Program-made: the position numbers and the translations under genes | Shown here: in pieces, positions 8,167 to 16,786 of the stretch | How positions within the stretch are numbered: the stretch's first letter is position 1 | Layout: each line of letters opens with the position of its first letter | DNA from: CAYQTE01 sp964420285 | GTDB lineage: Bacteria > Planctomycetota > Phycisphaerae > Tepidisphaerales > Tepidisphaeraceae | Direction: 5' to 3' | Length of the DNA stretch: 64,000 nucleotides | Assembly (NCBI GenBank): GCA_964420285.1 | Contig: CAYQTE010000012.1 | Span: forward strand, 1-64,000 | The notes under the pieces: model-generated | Database searches by the model: none | The model's input: only the letters and a program-made list of their open reading frames with translations | Told to the model about the DNA's origin: nothing

Positions 8167-8954
8167 GCGGCCGGTTCCGAACTCAGAACGATGGGGGCCA
8201 GTTCGGCGATCGACCGCACCGTATAATCGGGCGCCGGTCCGCGCGTTGCGGCGGATCGGGCCTTAAGGGCGGTGCGCATTCCCACGCGCCGGGCGCCGGC
8301 GATGTCCGTGTCCAGCCGATCCCCCACGAAGATCGCACGCCGCGCGTCCACGTTCATGCGCGACAGAGCGCGGTCAAAAATCCGCCGGTCCGGTTTGCGC
8401 CGCCCGGTCTCGCTCGAATAGACGCGCACGGGAAAGAAATCCAGCAAGCCCACGTGTTCCAGGTGCCGATCGAGTGTGGCCCCGGCGATAAACGTGTTGG
8501 ACACGATCCCCAGCTTCAATCCGGCCGATCGAAACGCCGCCAGAGTCGGAATCAAATCCGGTTCGATGCGGGAGGTGTGCTCCAGCGGCGCGTACCACTG
8601 CCAAGCCAGTTCGATCACCGATTTCTCGTCGGCCGGCAGATCCATCGCCAGGCAAAGGCTGCGAAGCACGTGCAGGCTGTTGAAATCCCGCCTGCGAAGC
8701 CGCGACCAGGCGAATCGCCAGCGCAAAGCGCGATACTGGCGGCGGCGATACCGATCGAACGGCGGCGGGCGGTGGCCCTGGTTCAGCAGGTATTCGTATG
8801 TCCGCCGGGCCCCGTCGTTGAACACCGCCTGCGGATCGATATAGCCGTAGTCGATGAGCGTGTCCCCCAGATCGAAAAGCACGGCCGAAAGACCCCGCGC
8901 CGGCGCCCGTGGCGAGGCGGGGGATGATTCGATGATGCGTTTGCGAAATCTCAT
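8154..8954 (-). CDS. HAD-superfamily hydrolase with a DLGD motif I
   Basis: A 266-aa haloacid dehalogenase-like protein. Motif I reads VLFDLGDTL: the nucleophilic Asp is D28, but the usual Asp two residues on is Gly30, with Asp at +3. Motif II is IVSNT, motif III is the lysine of RRKPD, and motif IV is VGDRLDTDIAGA, so the fold and other catalytic positions are intact. A long basic, Arg/Tyr-rich helical cap (about residues 65-95) follows motif I. Phosphatase activity is likely in this superfamily, though the motif I change is notable. It is convergent with the PIG-L gene and divergent from nuoJ. Confidence 0.75.
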   Translation of the reverse strand: MRFRKRIIESSPASPRAPARGLSAVLFDLGDTLIDYGYIDPQAVFNDGARRTYEYLLNQGHRPPPFDRYRRRQYRALRWRFAWSRLRRRDFNSLHVLRSLCLAMDLPADEKSVIELAWQWYAPLEHTSRIEPDLIPTLAAFRSAGLKLGIVSNTFIAGATLDRHLEHVGLLDFFPVRVYSSETGRRKPDRRIFDRALSRMNVDARRAIFVGDRLDTDIAGARRVGMRTALKARSAATRGPAPDYTVRSIAELAPIVLSSEPAAQTN

Positions 8955-9214
8955 CGTACTACGCCGTCTGACGATCCGGCCCTGCGGGCACCGACCAGTT
9001 TTCGATTAGCCGATCCAGTATCAATCCGAGCCCACCGAAGGCATCACCCACTCAGGCGGTTAGGATGCCTCTTTCCACCGGCAATAGATTATACTCATTC
9101 TCCCCGTGCGGTAGAACACCGGATCGGCCGGCTTACAAACCTGCCGCGGCATTGATTGTGGACCAGACCGACTTGCAAAGCGGGGGAGGCGTTCTTAGAC
9201 TTTGCGGCCTTGAA

Positions 9215-10114
9215 ATGGCAGGAGTGATGCAGCTACGGGAAGTGATGGGAGTGACCGCGCCGGTTCCCTTGCCGGGGGTGGCGATTCTCTTGCTGTGCGT
9301 GGTCGCCGGGGTGGGGACGTACATGCTGCTGCCGTCGGCGGCCGAGGGGCCGGTTCGCAAGATCGGCGGCGTGCTGGCGGCGGCGGCGGGGCTGATTTTG
9401 GCGGCATTGCTGGTGCGGACGGCGGATCGGGCCTTTGGCGCCCAGGGCGGGGTCTATTTCTGGGTGTTTTCCGCGATCGCCCTGACGGCGGCGGTGCGGG
9501 TTATAACGCATCCCCGGCCGGTGTATTCTGCGCTCTATTTCGTATTGACGGTGTTCGCGACGGCGGGGCTGTTCGTGCTGGAATGGGCGCAGTTCATGGC
9601 GGCGGCGCTGGTGATCATCTACGCCGGGGCGATCCTGGTGACGTATGTGTTCGTCATCATGCTGGCGGCACAGGCGCAGAGCGGCGGCAGCGATAAGCCG
9701 CTGGCCGGTTTGGCGGAATACGACACCCGCAGCCGTGAACCGCTTCTGGCGACGGCAGTGGGATTCATCACGTTGGCGGTGCTGTTGCTGTTGATATTTG
9801 ATGCGGGAGGTCAGCTCGCAAGCCAGGTACCGGTCATCGCGCCTGCGGCTGCCGCGGTCGGCCCGACCCAGGCACTGGGCACCTACATCTTCACCAACCA
9901 ATTGGTATCACTGGAGTTATCCGGGCTAATCCTGACAATTTCGATGGTCGGAGCGATCATGATCGCCCGACGTCGCGTTCCGGCGGAGTCGGGCGAGTTT
10001 GAGCCGACCGTTGAGACGGTTTCGACGCCCGGTACGCCCGATGACGATAATCCGCACAGTATTCCGGTTTACGGCACCACCAACCCGAGACAAAAGTCGT
10101 TTCCGCAGCATTGA
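9215..10114 (+). CDS. nuoJ: NADH-quinone oxidoreductase subunit J
   Basis: A membrane-arm subunit of complex I, about 299 aa with five predicted helices. The conserved core reads FWVFSAIALTAAVRVITHPRP then YSALYFVLTVFATAGLFVLEWAQFMAAALVIIYAGAI, including the pi-bulge helix typical of NuoJ. A hydrophilic tail of about 45 residues follows the last helix. The frame is open from 9065, but the residues before 9215 are not membrane-like; ATG 9215 or 9227 (with caggag before it) are the plausible starts. A -10-like TATACT lies near 9092. First gene of nuoJKLMN; no other nuo gene is upstream, where a HAD gene faces away. Confidence 0.88.
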   Translation: MAGVMQLREVMGVTAPVPLPGVAILLLCVVAGVGTYMLLPSAAEGPVRKIGGVLAAAAGLILAALLVRTADRAFGAQGGVYFWVFSAIALTAAVRVITHPRPVYSALYFVLTVFATAGLFVLEWAQFMAAALVIIYAGAILVTYVFVIMLAAQAQSGGSDKPLAGLAEYDTRSREPLLATAVGFITLAVLLLLIFDAGGQLASQVPVIAPAAAAVGPTQALGTYIFTNQLVSLELSGLILTISMVGAIMIARRRVPAESGEFEPTVETVSTPGTPDDDNPHSIPVYGTTNPRQKSFPQH

Positions 10115-10121
10115 GCCGGCT

Positions 10122-10430
10122 ATGGAGCAATTTGCACTGGAACAATATCTGGCGGTGGGCGCGGCGATGTTCGTCATCGGGCTCATCGGGTTCATGGTCC
10201 GGCGGAATCTGATCGTGATGTTCCTGTGTACGGAGCTGATGTTTCAGGGCGTGGCGATCAACCTGATCGCATTCGGGCGTTATCACAACAACCTCGCGGG
10301 CCAGGCGTTCGTCATTTTCGTGCTGGTCATCGCCGCGGCCGAAGCGTCGCTGGCGCTGGGTTTGGTTATTCTCCTGTTTCGTCGCCGTAATACGCTGGAT
10401 GCCGATGCGTGGCGGGACATGAAGGGCTAA
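10122..10430 (+). CDS. nuoK: NADH-quinone oxidoreductase subunit K
   Basis: A 102-aa protein with three transmembrane helices, the normal size for NuoK, an Mrp-like subunit of the proton-pumping arm. Conserved features are RRNLIVMFLCTELMFQGVAINLIAF, which contains the glutamate of helix 2 in the proton channel, and the second membrane glutamate in IAAAEASLALGLVILLF. It begins 7 bp after nuoJ and is followed 32 bp later by nuoL. The start at 10122 removes 41 upstream residues that are not membrane-like. Confidence 0.93.
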   Translation: MEQFALEQYLAVGAAMFVIGLIGFMVRRNLIVMFLCTELMFQGVAINLIAFGRYHNNLAGQAFVIFVLVIAAAEASLALGLVILLFRRRNTLDADAWRDMKG

Positions 10431-10462
10431 TCCGCCCGCGAGCGAACTGAACGAGCCGATGT

Positions 10463-12658
10463 ATGGATAAGTTGCTGGCCGTCCAATACGCCTACCTGAT
10501 TCCGCTCCTGCCGCTGATCGGCGCGGTATTAGCGGGATTTGCGCCCAGGAAGCTGCGGCCGCTGGCGCATTGGCCGATCTGGATCGGCGTGGGCGCGGCG
10601 GCGGCTTTGTCGCTGTCGCTCATGTTTGGGATGGTATCGCTTTGGCATCAGGGGCATTCGGGTTTGGACCTGACGGCAATCCGCACGTGGTATACCTGGA
10701 TCGACGCCAGTGCGGACAAGAGCGATGTCTTTTCCAATTTCAAGGTCAACGCCGAGGCGTGGATCGATCCGCTCAGCGCCGTCATGCTCTGCGTGGTGAC
10801 GGGGATTGGATTCCTGATCACGGTATACGCGGCCGGGTATATGCACGGGGAAGCCGGGTATTTCCGGTTCTTCGCGTATCTGGGACTGTTCATCTTCTCG
10901 ATGAGCATCCTGGTGATGGCGAACAACTTCGTGATGATGTATCTGGGCTGGGAAGGGGTGGGCGTCTGTTCGTATCTGCTGATCGGCTATTACTACGAAC
11001 GCCCCAGCGCCCGCGAGGCGGCCAAGAAGGCGTTTCTGGTCAACCGGATCGGCGACTTCGGATTCGGCCTGGGGATCATGGTCACCTTCCTGGCCTTCGG
11101 GACGGTCAGCTTTTTTGATTATGCCACCACGTCGGCCGGCGTATTCAAATCGCCGGGCGTTCTGCAAATGGCGGCCGATCCGATCTATCTGACGGAATTG
11201 CGGCGTAATGCCCTGCAAATCATCCCGTTTCTGCTGATGCTGGGCGCGTTCGGCAAATCGGCCCAGTTTCCGCTTTATGTCTGGCTCCCCGACGCGATGG
11301 AAGGCCCGACACCGGTGTCCGCGCTGATTCACGCGGCGACGATGGTGACGGCCGGCGTTTACATGATCGCCCGCTGCGGGCCGGTTTTCCTGGGCAGCAT
11401 GGCCGCGATGGCGACGGTGGCGGGGATCGGCGCGTTCACAGCACTTCTGGCCGGGCTCATCGCGCTGCGGCAATTCGATCTAAAGAAAGTCTTCGCCTAC
11501 AGCACGATCAGCCAATTGGGATACATGTTCATCGGGCTGGGCGTTTTAGCGCCGACGGCCGCGATCTTTCATCTGGTCACGCACGCTTTCTTTAAGGCGT
11601 TGCTGTTCCTGTCGTGCGGCGTGGTGATGCACGCGATGCTCGGACATCTGGACATGCGGAAGATGAGCGGGCTGAAACACAAGCTCCCATGGACGAATCT
11701 GCTGATGCTGATCGGCTGCGCGGCGCTGGCCGGTTTCCCGCTGACCAGCGGGTTCTTCTCCAAGGACGAGATTATCGCCGAGACGTGGCGGCACAGTTGG
11801 CTGGTCGGCGCAGTAGCCCTGTTCACGGCGTTCCTCACCGCCTATTACACGTTTCGACTCTATTTCCAGGTCTTTCAAGGCCCGCTGATCGTCCCGACGA
11901 CACCGGCGGAAATTCCCGGCGCCGCCCCGGCGCATGACGATCACACGACCAGTCCGGCCTCGCACTCCAGCGATCCGGCCGACGCACATCACGCCACCGA
12001 TGAAGCCGCAAAGCACGGCGGCGGGCATCACAATCCCGAGCCGATGCTCATGATCCTCCCGCTGATTATCCTGGCTTTTGGGGCGCTCTTCGGCGGGCTG
12101 TTTAATGTGCCGGGCGAGAAACTGGCGAATTTCCTGTGGAACAGCCCTTCGTTCCAACTTGGACTAGGTGTGGCCCAGGCGACGGCCAGCGCGCAGAATA
12201 CGCCGGCCCCTGATCCGGCGCTCTTCGGTCAACCCGTTCCAGAGACGCCGCTGACCGCCAAGGAATCCGGCTGGGGAATCCCGCCGGCCATGGTCATCGG
12301 CGGCGCTGTCAGCATTCTGGGCATCTCGCTGGCCTATCTGCTGCATCTCAAGAATCGCCAGCGAGCCGAGCAGGTCGCCGACAAGCTCCAACCGGTTACC
12401 GGCTGGATCGACGGCAAGTTCTGGGTGGACGAACTCTATCAGCACACGATCATCCATTCGCTTCGCGAACTCGGCCAGGCGTTTTGTCTGGTCGACCGGT
12501 ACATCGTCGATGGCGTGGTCTCATTCGCCGGGTTCCTGCCGCAGTTGCCCGGCTTCGGACTCAAGCTCTCAACACAGCGCGGCTATTTGCAGGGCTATGC
12601 CACGGTCATGCTTCTGGGGCTGGCGGCAATTCTGCTGTTCATTTTCGCTCATGGATAA
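10463..12658 (+). CDS. nuoL: NADH-quinone oxidoreductase subunit L
   Basis: The distal antiporter-like subunit of complex I, 731 aa (E. coli NuoL is 613). Conserved antiporter motifs include YLGWEGVGVCSYLLIGYYY (helix 5 glutamate), FGKSAQFPLYVWLPDAMEGP (central lysine and helix 7-8 region), PVSALIHAATMVTAGVYM and KKVFAYSTISQLGYM. The C-terminal amphipathic lateral helix region follows. The extra length is largely a hydrophilic, histidine-rich insertion coded at about 11930-12045, between two membrane helices. It lies in nuoJKLMN with short spacers; nuoM begins 9 bp later. Confidence 0.95.
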   Translation: MDKLLAVQYAYLIPLLPLIGAVLAGFAPRKLRPLAHWPIWIGVGAAAALSLSLMFGMVSLWHQGHSGLDLTAIRTWYTWIDASADKSDVFSNFKVNAEAWIDPLSAVMLCVVTGIGFLITVYAAGYMHGEAGYFRFFAYLGLFIFSMSILVMANNFVMMYLGWEGVGVCSYLLIGYYYERPSAREAAKKAFLVNRIGDFGFGLGIMVTFLAFGTVSFFDYATTSAGVFKSPGVLQMAADPIYLTELRRNALQIIPFLLMLGAFGKSAQFPLYVWLPDAMEGPTPVSALIHAATMVTAGVYMIARCGPVFLGSMAAMATVAGIGAFTALLAGLIALRQFDLKKVFAYSTISQLGYMFIGLGVLAPTAAIFHLVTHAFFKALLFLSCGVVMHAMLGHLDMRKMSGLKHKLPWTNLLMLIGCAALAGFPLTSGFFSKDEIIAETWRHSWLVGAVALFTAFLTAYYTFRLYFQVFQGPLIVPTTPAEIPGAAPAHDDHTTSPASHSSDPADAHHATDEAAKHGGGHHNPEPMLMILPLIILAFGALFGGLFNVPGEKLANFLWNSPSFQLGLGVAQATASAQNTPAPDPALFGQPVPETPLTAKESGWGIPPAMVIGGAVSILGISLAYLLHLKNRQRAEQVADKLQPVTGWIDGKFWVDELYQHTIIHSLRELGQAFCLVDRYIVDGVVSFAGFLPQLPGFGLKLSTQRGYLQGYATVMLLGLAAILLFIFAHG

Positions 12659-12667
12659 ACCCCCGAC

Positions 12668-14329
12668 ATGATTCTTCTGCTTCTCATTCTTGTTCCGATG
12701 GTCGGTGCCGTGGCCGGCATGTTCGTGCCGGCGACGTGGGAACGATCGTGGGCGTTGTTCGTCAGCCTGGTCAATCTCGGCATCGGCATCGCCATCGCCT
12801 GCACGTTTGAATACAACAAGGGAGGCATGCAACTGGCCTATGCCGGTTTTTCCGCCCCGGAGATCTGGGTCAACTTCAACCTTGGCATGGACGCCATCAG
12901 TCTCTGGCTCGTGCTGCTGACTGTACTGCTCATGCCCCTGGCCATCCTGGCCAGTTTCGATTCCATCACCCGCCGCACGCGCGAATATTACGCCTGGATG
13001 CTGGTGCTGCTGGCGGCCATGCTCGGCGTGTTTCTCTCCCGCAACCTCATCGTCTTCTACATCTTTTTCGAACTCACCCTCATCCCGATGTTCTTCATCA
13101 TCGGCATCTGGGGCGGGCCGCAGCGACGCTATGCGGCCGGAAAGTTCTTCCTCTTTACATTCACCGGCTCGGTCTTCACGCTGGCGGCGATCATCTATCT
13201 CGGTTCGCGCTACGGAACTCTGGACATTTCCGAGCTGGTGGCGGCGACGCGAATCGGCACGCATTCCGGCGCCACGGCCGTGGCCGCGTTGTCCGGCACG
13301 GCGAGGTTCTGGGTTTTCATGGGATTCCTGGCCGGGTTTGCCGTCAAAGTGCCGCTCTTTCCCGTCCACACGTGGCTGCCGCTGGCCCACACCGAAGCCC
13401 CGACGGCCGGGTCGGTCATCCTCGCCGGCGTATTGCTCAAACTCGGCACCTATGGCCTATTGCGGTTGGCGCTGCCGATCGGGCTGCTCGATGCCAATGG
13501 CGTCGCGTTTCCGCAGCTTCTCAAGTTCGTCGGCACACTATGCGTCATCGGCATCCTCTACGGCGCCCTGGTCGCCTGGCTGCAACAGGACATCAAGAAA
13601 CTCGTCGCCTACAGCAGCGTCTCCCACCTCGGTTTCTGCGTGCTCGGCATGCTCGCCCTCAATCCCGTCGGCCTGCAGGGGTCCATCCTCTACATGATTA
13701 ACCACGGCCTCTCGACTGGCGCACTGTTCCTCTGCGTCGGCATGATCTACGATCGCTACCACACCCGCGACATCAATCAACTATCCGGCCTGGCCAAACG
13801 CATGCCGATCCTCGCTTTCTTCATGGTTCTCTTCACCTTCGCCAGCATCGGCGTCCCCGGCCTCAATGGGTTTGTCAGCGAATTCCTCACCATCCTGGGC
13901 GCGTTCACCAGCAGCTACCTCGGCTGGCGGTTTGGTGCATTGGCGGCCGTCGGAATCATTCTCGGCGCCGTCTATATGCTCCACCTTCTCGCCTGCGTTA
14001 TTTGGGGCCCGCTGAAAACTCCCGAGCACGGCCACGATCCGCAAACGCCGGCGCCGTTCGCGCACGATCCCAATTCGCACGCACCGCACTCGCATGAACC
14101 GGCCGCATACGAACCGCCCCCCGGTGATATCTCCCCGCGCGAGATCGGCATTCTCGTTCCCCTGGCCATCGCGGTGGTGTATCTGGGCGTCATGCCGCTT
14201 GGCGTCATGAATTCCATGCGCCAGCCGATCAGCGATATTCTTACTCCCGTGGCCAACGTCGCGGCCGCCACTCCGACGCATTCCAACAACGGCGATACCT
14301 TTGTCGCATCGGCAGCTCCCAAACGGTAA
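12668..14329 (+). CDS. nuoM: NADH-quinone oxidoreductase subunit M
   Basis: A 553-aa antiporter-like subunit of complex I that pumps protons in the membrane arm. Diagnostic segments are RNLIVFYIFFELTLIPMFFIIGIWGG (helix 5 with the essential Glu), GFAVKVPLFPVHTWLPLAHTEAPTAGSVILAGVLLKLGTYG (helix 7-8 Lys region) and KKLVAYSSVSHLGFC. Like NuoL it carries a hydrophilic histidine-rich insertion near the C-terminus (about 14023-14110), between the last two helices. It starts with ATG 9 bp after nuoL and stops 4 bp before nuoN. Confidence 0.95.
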   Translation: MILLLLILVPMVGAVAGMFVPATWERSWALFVSLVNLGIGIAIACTFEYNKGGMQLAYAGFSAPEIWVNFNLGMDAISLWLVLLTVLLMPLAILASFDSITRRTREYYAWMLVLLAAMLGVFLSRNLIVFYIFFELTLIPMFFIIGIWGGPQRRYAAGKFFLFTFTGSVFTLAAIIYLGSRYGTLDISELVAATRIGTHSGATAVAALSGTARFWVFMGFLAGFAVKVPLFPVHTWLPLAHTEAPTAGSVILAGVLLKLGTYGLLRLALPIGLLDANGVAFPQLLKFVGTLCVIGILYGALVAWLQQDIKKLVAYSSVSHLGFCVLGMLALNPVGLQGSILYMINHGLSTGALFLCVGMIYDRYHTRDINQLSGLAKRMPILAFFMVLFTFASIGVPGLNGFVSEFLTILGAFTSSYLGWRFGALAAVGIILGAVYMLHLLACVIWGPLKTPEHGHDPQTPAPFAHDPNSHAPHSHEPAAYEPPPGDISPREIGILVPLAIAVVYLGVMPLGVMNSMRQPISDILTPVANVAAATPTHSNNGDTFVASAAPKR

Positions 14330-14333
14330 ACCT

Positions 14334-16058
14334 ATGAGCCTCAGTTCCCTGCTCAGTCCGATGCTTCCCGAGTTGCTGCTGATAGCGGTTGCCTGTGTGC
14401 TGTTTCTCCTGGGAATTTCCAAACAGCCAACCACGCGTAAACTCGCTCCCTTTTTCTCCCTGCTCGCCATCGTTGTCGCGCTGGGAATTCAGGCCGGCAG
14501 GCTCAATGCGTCCATAAGTGCGGCCGATAACCCCGTGTCGCCGGACGCCACCTGGAATTCGATTCAGACCACCCCGTTTGTCCAATACGTCAAGTTCATC
14601 GGTGCGGCCGTCGGCGCGCTGCTCGTGCTTTTGGCCTGGCCCAGCAACGCCGAAGGCACCGCTAATCCATCGATCGACTACGGCGAGGAAACGGCCGAGT
14701 TCTTCGCCCTCATGCTCCTGTCGCTGGCCGGTCTTTTCATCGTTGCCGAAGCCAATGACCTCATGCTCCTGTTCCTGGGGATCGAACTGGCGAGCATTCC
14801 CACTTACATCATGGTTTCGGTCTCCCGGCCGCTGGCGGTGGCGCAGGAGGCCGGCGTCAAATACTTCTTCCTGGGCGCGATGGCCGCGGCGGTGCTGCTG
14901 CTGGGGTTCAGCTATCTCTTTGGCGTCACCGGCACGACCACGATCTTCGGAACCACCGATCATCCCGGCATCGCCCAGCGATTCGAGTTTCTGCTGGATA
15001 TTCCCGGCGCCGGCTGGTCGGCCTGGCAAATGCTCGCCATCGTGCTGATTATCGTCGGGCTGGCCTTCAAGATGGCCGTCGTACCCATGCACGTCTACGC
15101 CGCCGATGTCTATCAAGGCGCGGCGACGCCGGTGACGGCCTTCCTCAGCTTCGTCCCCAAGGCCAGCGGATTTGTCGCGCTGCTCCGCATTCTCTACGCG
15201 GCCGGCGGTGAATCCTGGCAGCTTCCGCACCAGATCGTCGAGTTGCTCTGGGTTCTGGCGGTGCTGACCATGACCATCGGCAACGTGCTGGGCCTGCTCC
15301 AGTTCAACGTCAAACGCGTGCTGGCCTACAGCTCGATCGCCCACAGCGGCTACATGCTGGTCGGCGTGACGGCCCTGGTCGGTGCGGCCGGTGCGCTGGG
15401 CTCCGACGCCGCGGCACTGGCGCAGAGTCAGGCCCTCCGCGGCGTCCTCTTCTATCTGGTAATCTACGGCCTGATGAACGTGGGCGCGTTTGGCGTGCTT
15501 GTTCTTTTGCCATCCAGAAACACCGCTCCCGCCACCACCGCCGAGACCTTTGAAGACCTCGCCGGACTCGGCCATCGCCATACGTCACTGGCTCTGGCGA
15601 TGGCCGTCGCCTGCTTCAGCCTCACCGGCCTTCCCCTGACGGTCGGTTTCTGGGGCAAGTTCATGCTGGTGCAACCGGCCCTTCATGCCGGTTTTTATTG
15701 GCTGGCGGCCTTGATGATGCTGAACGCCGCCATCTCGGCCGCGTATTACCTGAAGATCGTTGCCGCTCTTTTCCTTCGCGCCGATCCGGACGAAGCTCCC
15801 GCACAGGACGCGACGGCCGCCACCTCGCCCATGCCAGCCACAGCCCAGCCCAACCGAGCCGCGCATCTTGTGGCCCCCGTCCAGATCGCCGTCGCCATTT
15901 CCGTCTTTGGCGTTCTGATGTTCGGGGTGCTCCTCCCCGCCACAAATCGCCTTGGCAACACCGCCCTCGTCGCCGGCCAGGGTATCCATTCCCCGCCGCA
16001 ATTCATCAACCTCACTCCCGTTGCAATATCCGCATCGGCTTCCAGCGCCAATCCGTGA
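14334..16058 (+). CDS. nuoN: NADH-quinone oxidoreductase subunit N
   Basis: A 574-aa antiporter-like subunit that completes nuoJKLMN. Recognisable segments are FLGIELASIPTYIMV (helix 5 Glu), KYFFLGAMAAAVLLLGFSYL, GLAFKMAVVPMHVYAADVYQGAATPVTAFLS and KRVLAYSSIAHSGYM. A hydrophilic Ala/Pro-rich insertion (about residues 483-510) precedes the last helix, at a place similar to the insertions in NuoL and NuoM but without the histidines. ATG at 14334, 4 bp after the nuoM stop. nuoA-I must be elsewhere in the genome. Confidence 0.94.
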   Translation: MSLSSLLSPMLPELLLIAVACVLFLLGISKQPTTRKLAPFFSLLAIVVALGIQAGRLNASISAADNPVSPDATWNSIQTTPFVQYVKFIGAAVGALLVLLAWPSNAEGTANPSIDYGEETAEFFALMLLSLAGLFIVAEANDLMLLFLGIELASIPTYIMVSVSRPLAVAQEAGVKYFFLGAMAAAVLLLGFSYLFGVTGTTTIFGTTDHPGIAQRFEFLLDIPGAGWSAWQMLAIVLIIVGLAFKMAVVPMHVYAADVYQGAATPVTAFLSFVPKASGFVALLRILYAAGGESWQLPHQIVELLWVLAVLTMTIGNVLGLLQFNVKRVLAYSSIAHSGYMLVGVTALVGAAGALGSDAAALAQSQALRGVLFYLVIYGLMNVGAFGVLVLLPSRNTAPATTAETFEDLAGLGHRHTSLALAMAVACFSLTGLPLTVGFWGKFMLVQPALHAGFYWLAALMMLNAAISAAYYLKIVAALFLRADPDEAPAQDATAATSPMPATAQPNRAAHLVAPVQIAVAISVFGVLMFGVLLPATNRLGNTALVAGQGIHSPPQFINLTPVAISASASSANP

Positions 16059-16244
16059 TGCTGTCTACCTGACGGCCTTCGATCATCTGCCAATCCGTCT
16101 GGACCCTGGCCAATTGAAACCGCCGGCCGGCAGGATTCCTGTTCCGATTCGGCGGTTGTTCCGGTAGACTGCCTGTCCGGATTGGCCGGGCCGCTGTGGA
16201 CGGTCGGTTCCTGTCAGCCGAGGCATCGGACAAAGGAGATTCTC

Positions 16245-16649
16245 ATGCGCAATTTCATGCGGACGTGTGTACTGATCGGCGCGTTGCTTGTGACGGCCGT
16301 GGTGTTTGCCGCGGATACCACGCAGCCAGCGGCCGCCAAAAAGGATGGGTGGTGGATTCATATCTCCCCCGAGCGCACCAATTGCGACATGATCGTCTTT
16401 GACATCGGCCTGAACAAGGAAACCAGCAAGGTCTGGACCGTCTGGCACAAGGGCGACCCCACGGAAATCGACCTTCCGGCCGACATGCGGCAGATCTTCG
16501 AGCTCTACCTCCGCGCCACCGCCCACCCGGCCACCAAGCAGGTTTACATGTCCATCATGTTCAAGGACAACGGCGTGAAGCACATGACCTTCAGCTCCGA
16601 AGAAGACCACGCCGTCAAGCAATCCGACCACGACACCGACGCATATTAA
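16245..16649 (+). CDS. Small secreted protein of unknown function
   Basis: A 134-aa protein with a clear signal peptide (RNFMRT, then a hydrophobic CVLIGALLVTAVVF and an A-A-D cleavage area near residue 21). The mature part is small and soluble, rich in Trp and His, with DGWWIHISPERTNCDM and an acidic, His-containing tail. I do not recognise a family. The ATG at 16245 is preceded by aaaggaga, an excellent ribosome site. It is followed by a strong terminator, so it is probably a single-gene unit unless it is read through from nuoN (187 bp upstream). Confidence 0.72.
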   Translation: MRNFMRTCVLIGALLVTAVVFAADTTQPAAAKKDGWWIHISPERTNCDMIVFDIGLNKETSKVWTVWHKGDPTEIDLPADMRQIFELYLRATAHPATKQVYMSIMFKDNGVKHMTFSSEEDHAVKQSDHDTDAY

Positions 16650-16677
16650 GAGAGCCAACGCGGGGCCCTCGATGCGG

Positions 16678-16716
16678 GAAATGGCCTGTCGCCAGCGACG
16701 GCGCCATTTCTTTTTT
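16678..16716 (+). terminator. Rho-independent terminator
   Basis: Arms gaaatggc (16678-16685) and gccatttc (16703-16710) pair, with an inner gtcg/cgac stem, and six Ts follow directly at 16711-16716. It ends the transcript of the small secreted protein and insulates the ModE-box promoter just downstream. Confidence 0.8.
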
Positions 16717-16724
16717 CTTCAACA

Positions 16725-16754
16725 TACCGTTATATACTCAATGACATAACGGTA
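16725..16754 (+). promoter_or_regulatory. ModE-like operator before the porin
   Basis: A 9-bp perfect inverted repeat, TACCGTTAT (16725-16733) and ATAACGGTA (16746-16754), with a 12-bp centre. Read as half-sites it is CGTTATATA-N6-GACATAACG, very close to the ModE consensus of two CGxTATATA half-sites separated by 6-7 bp. It lies 32 bp before the GTG of the porin, where a repressor would block transcription, and a modE-like gene sits immediately downstream of the porin. Confidence 0.65.
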
Positions 16755-16786
16755 CGCCGGACCATGTGGCCTTATGGAGAACCGTC

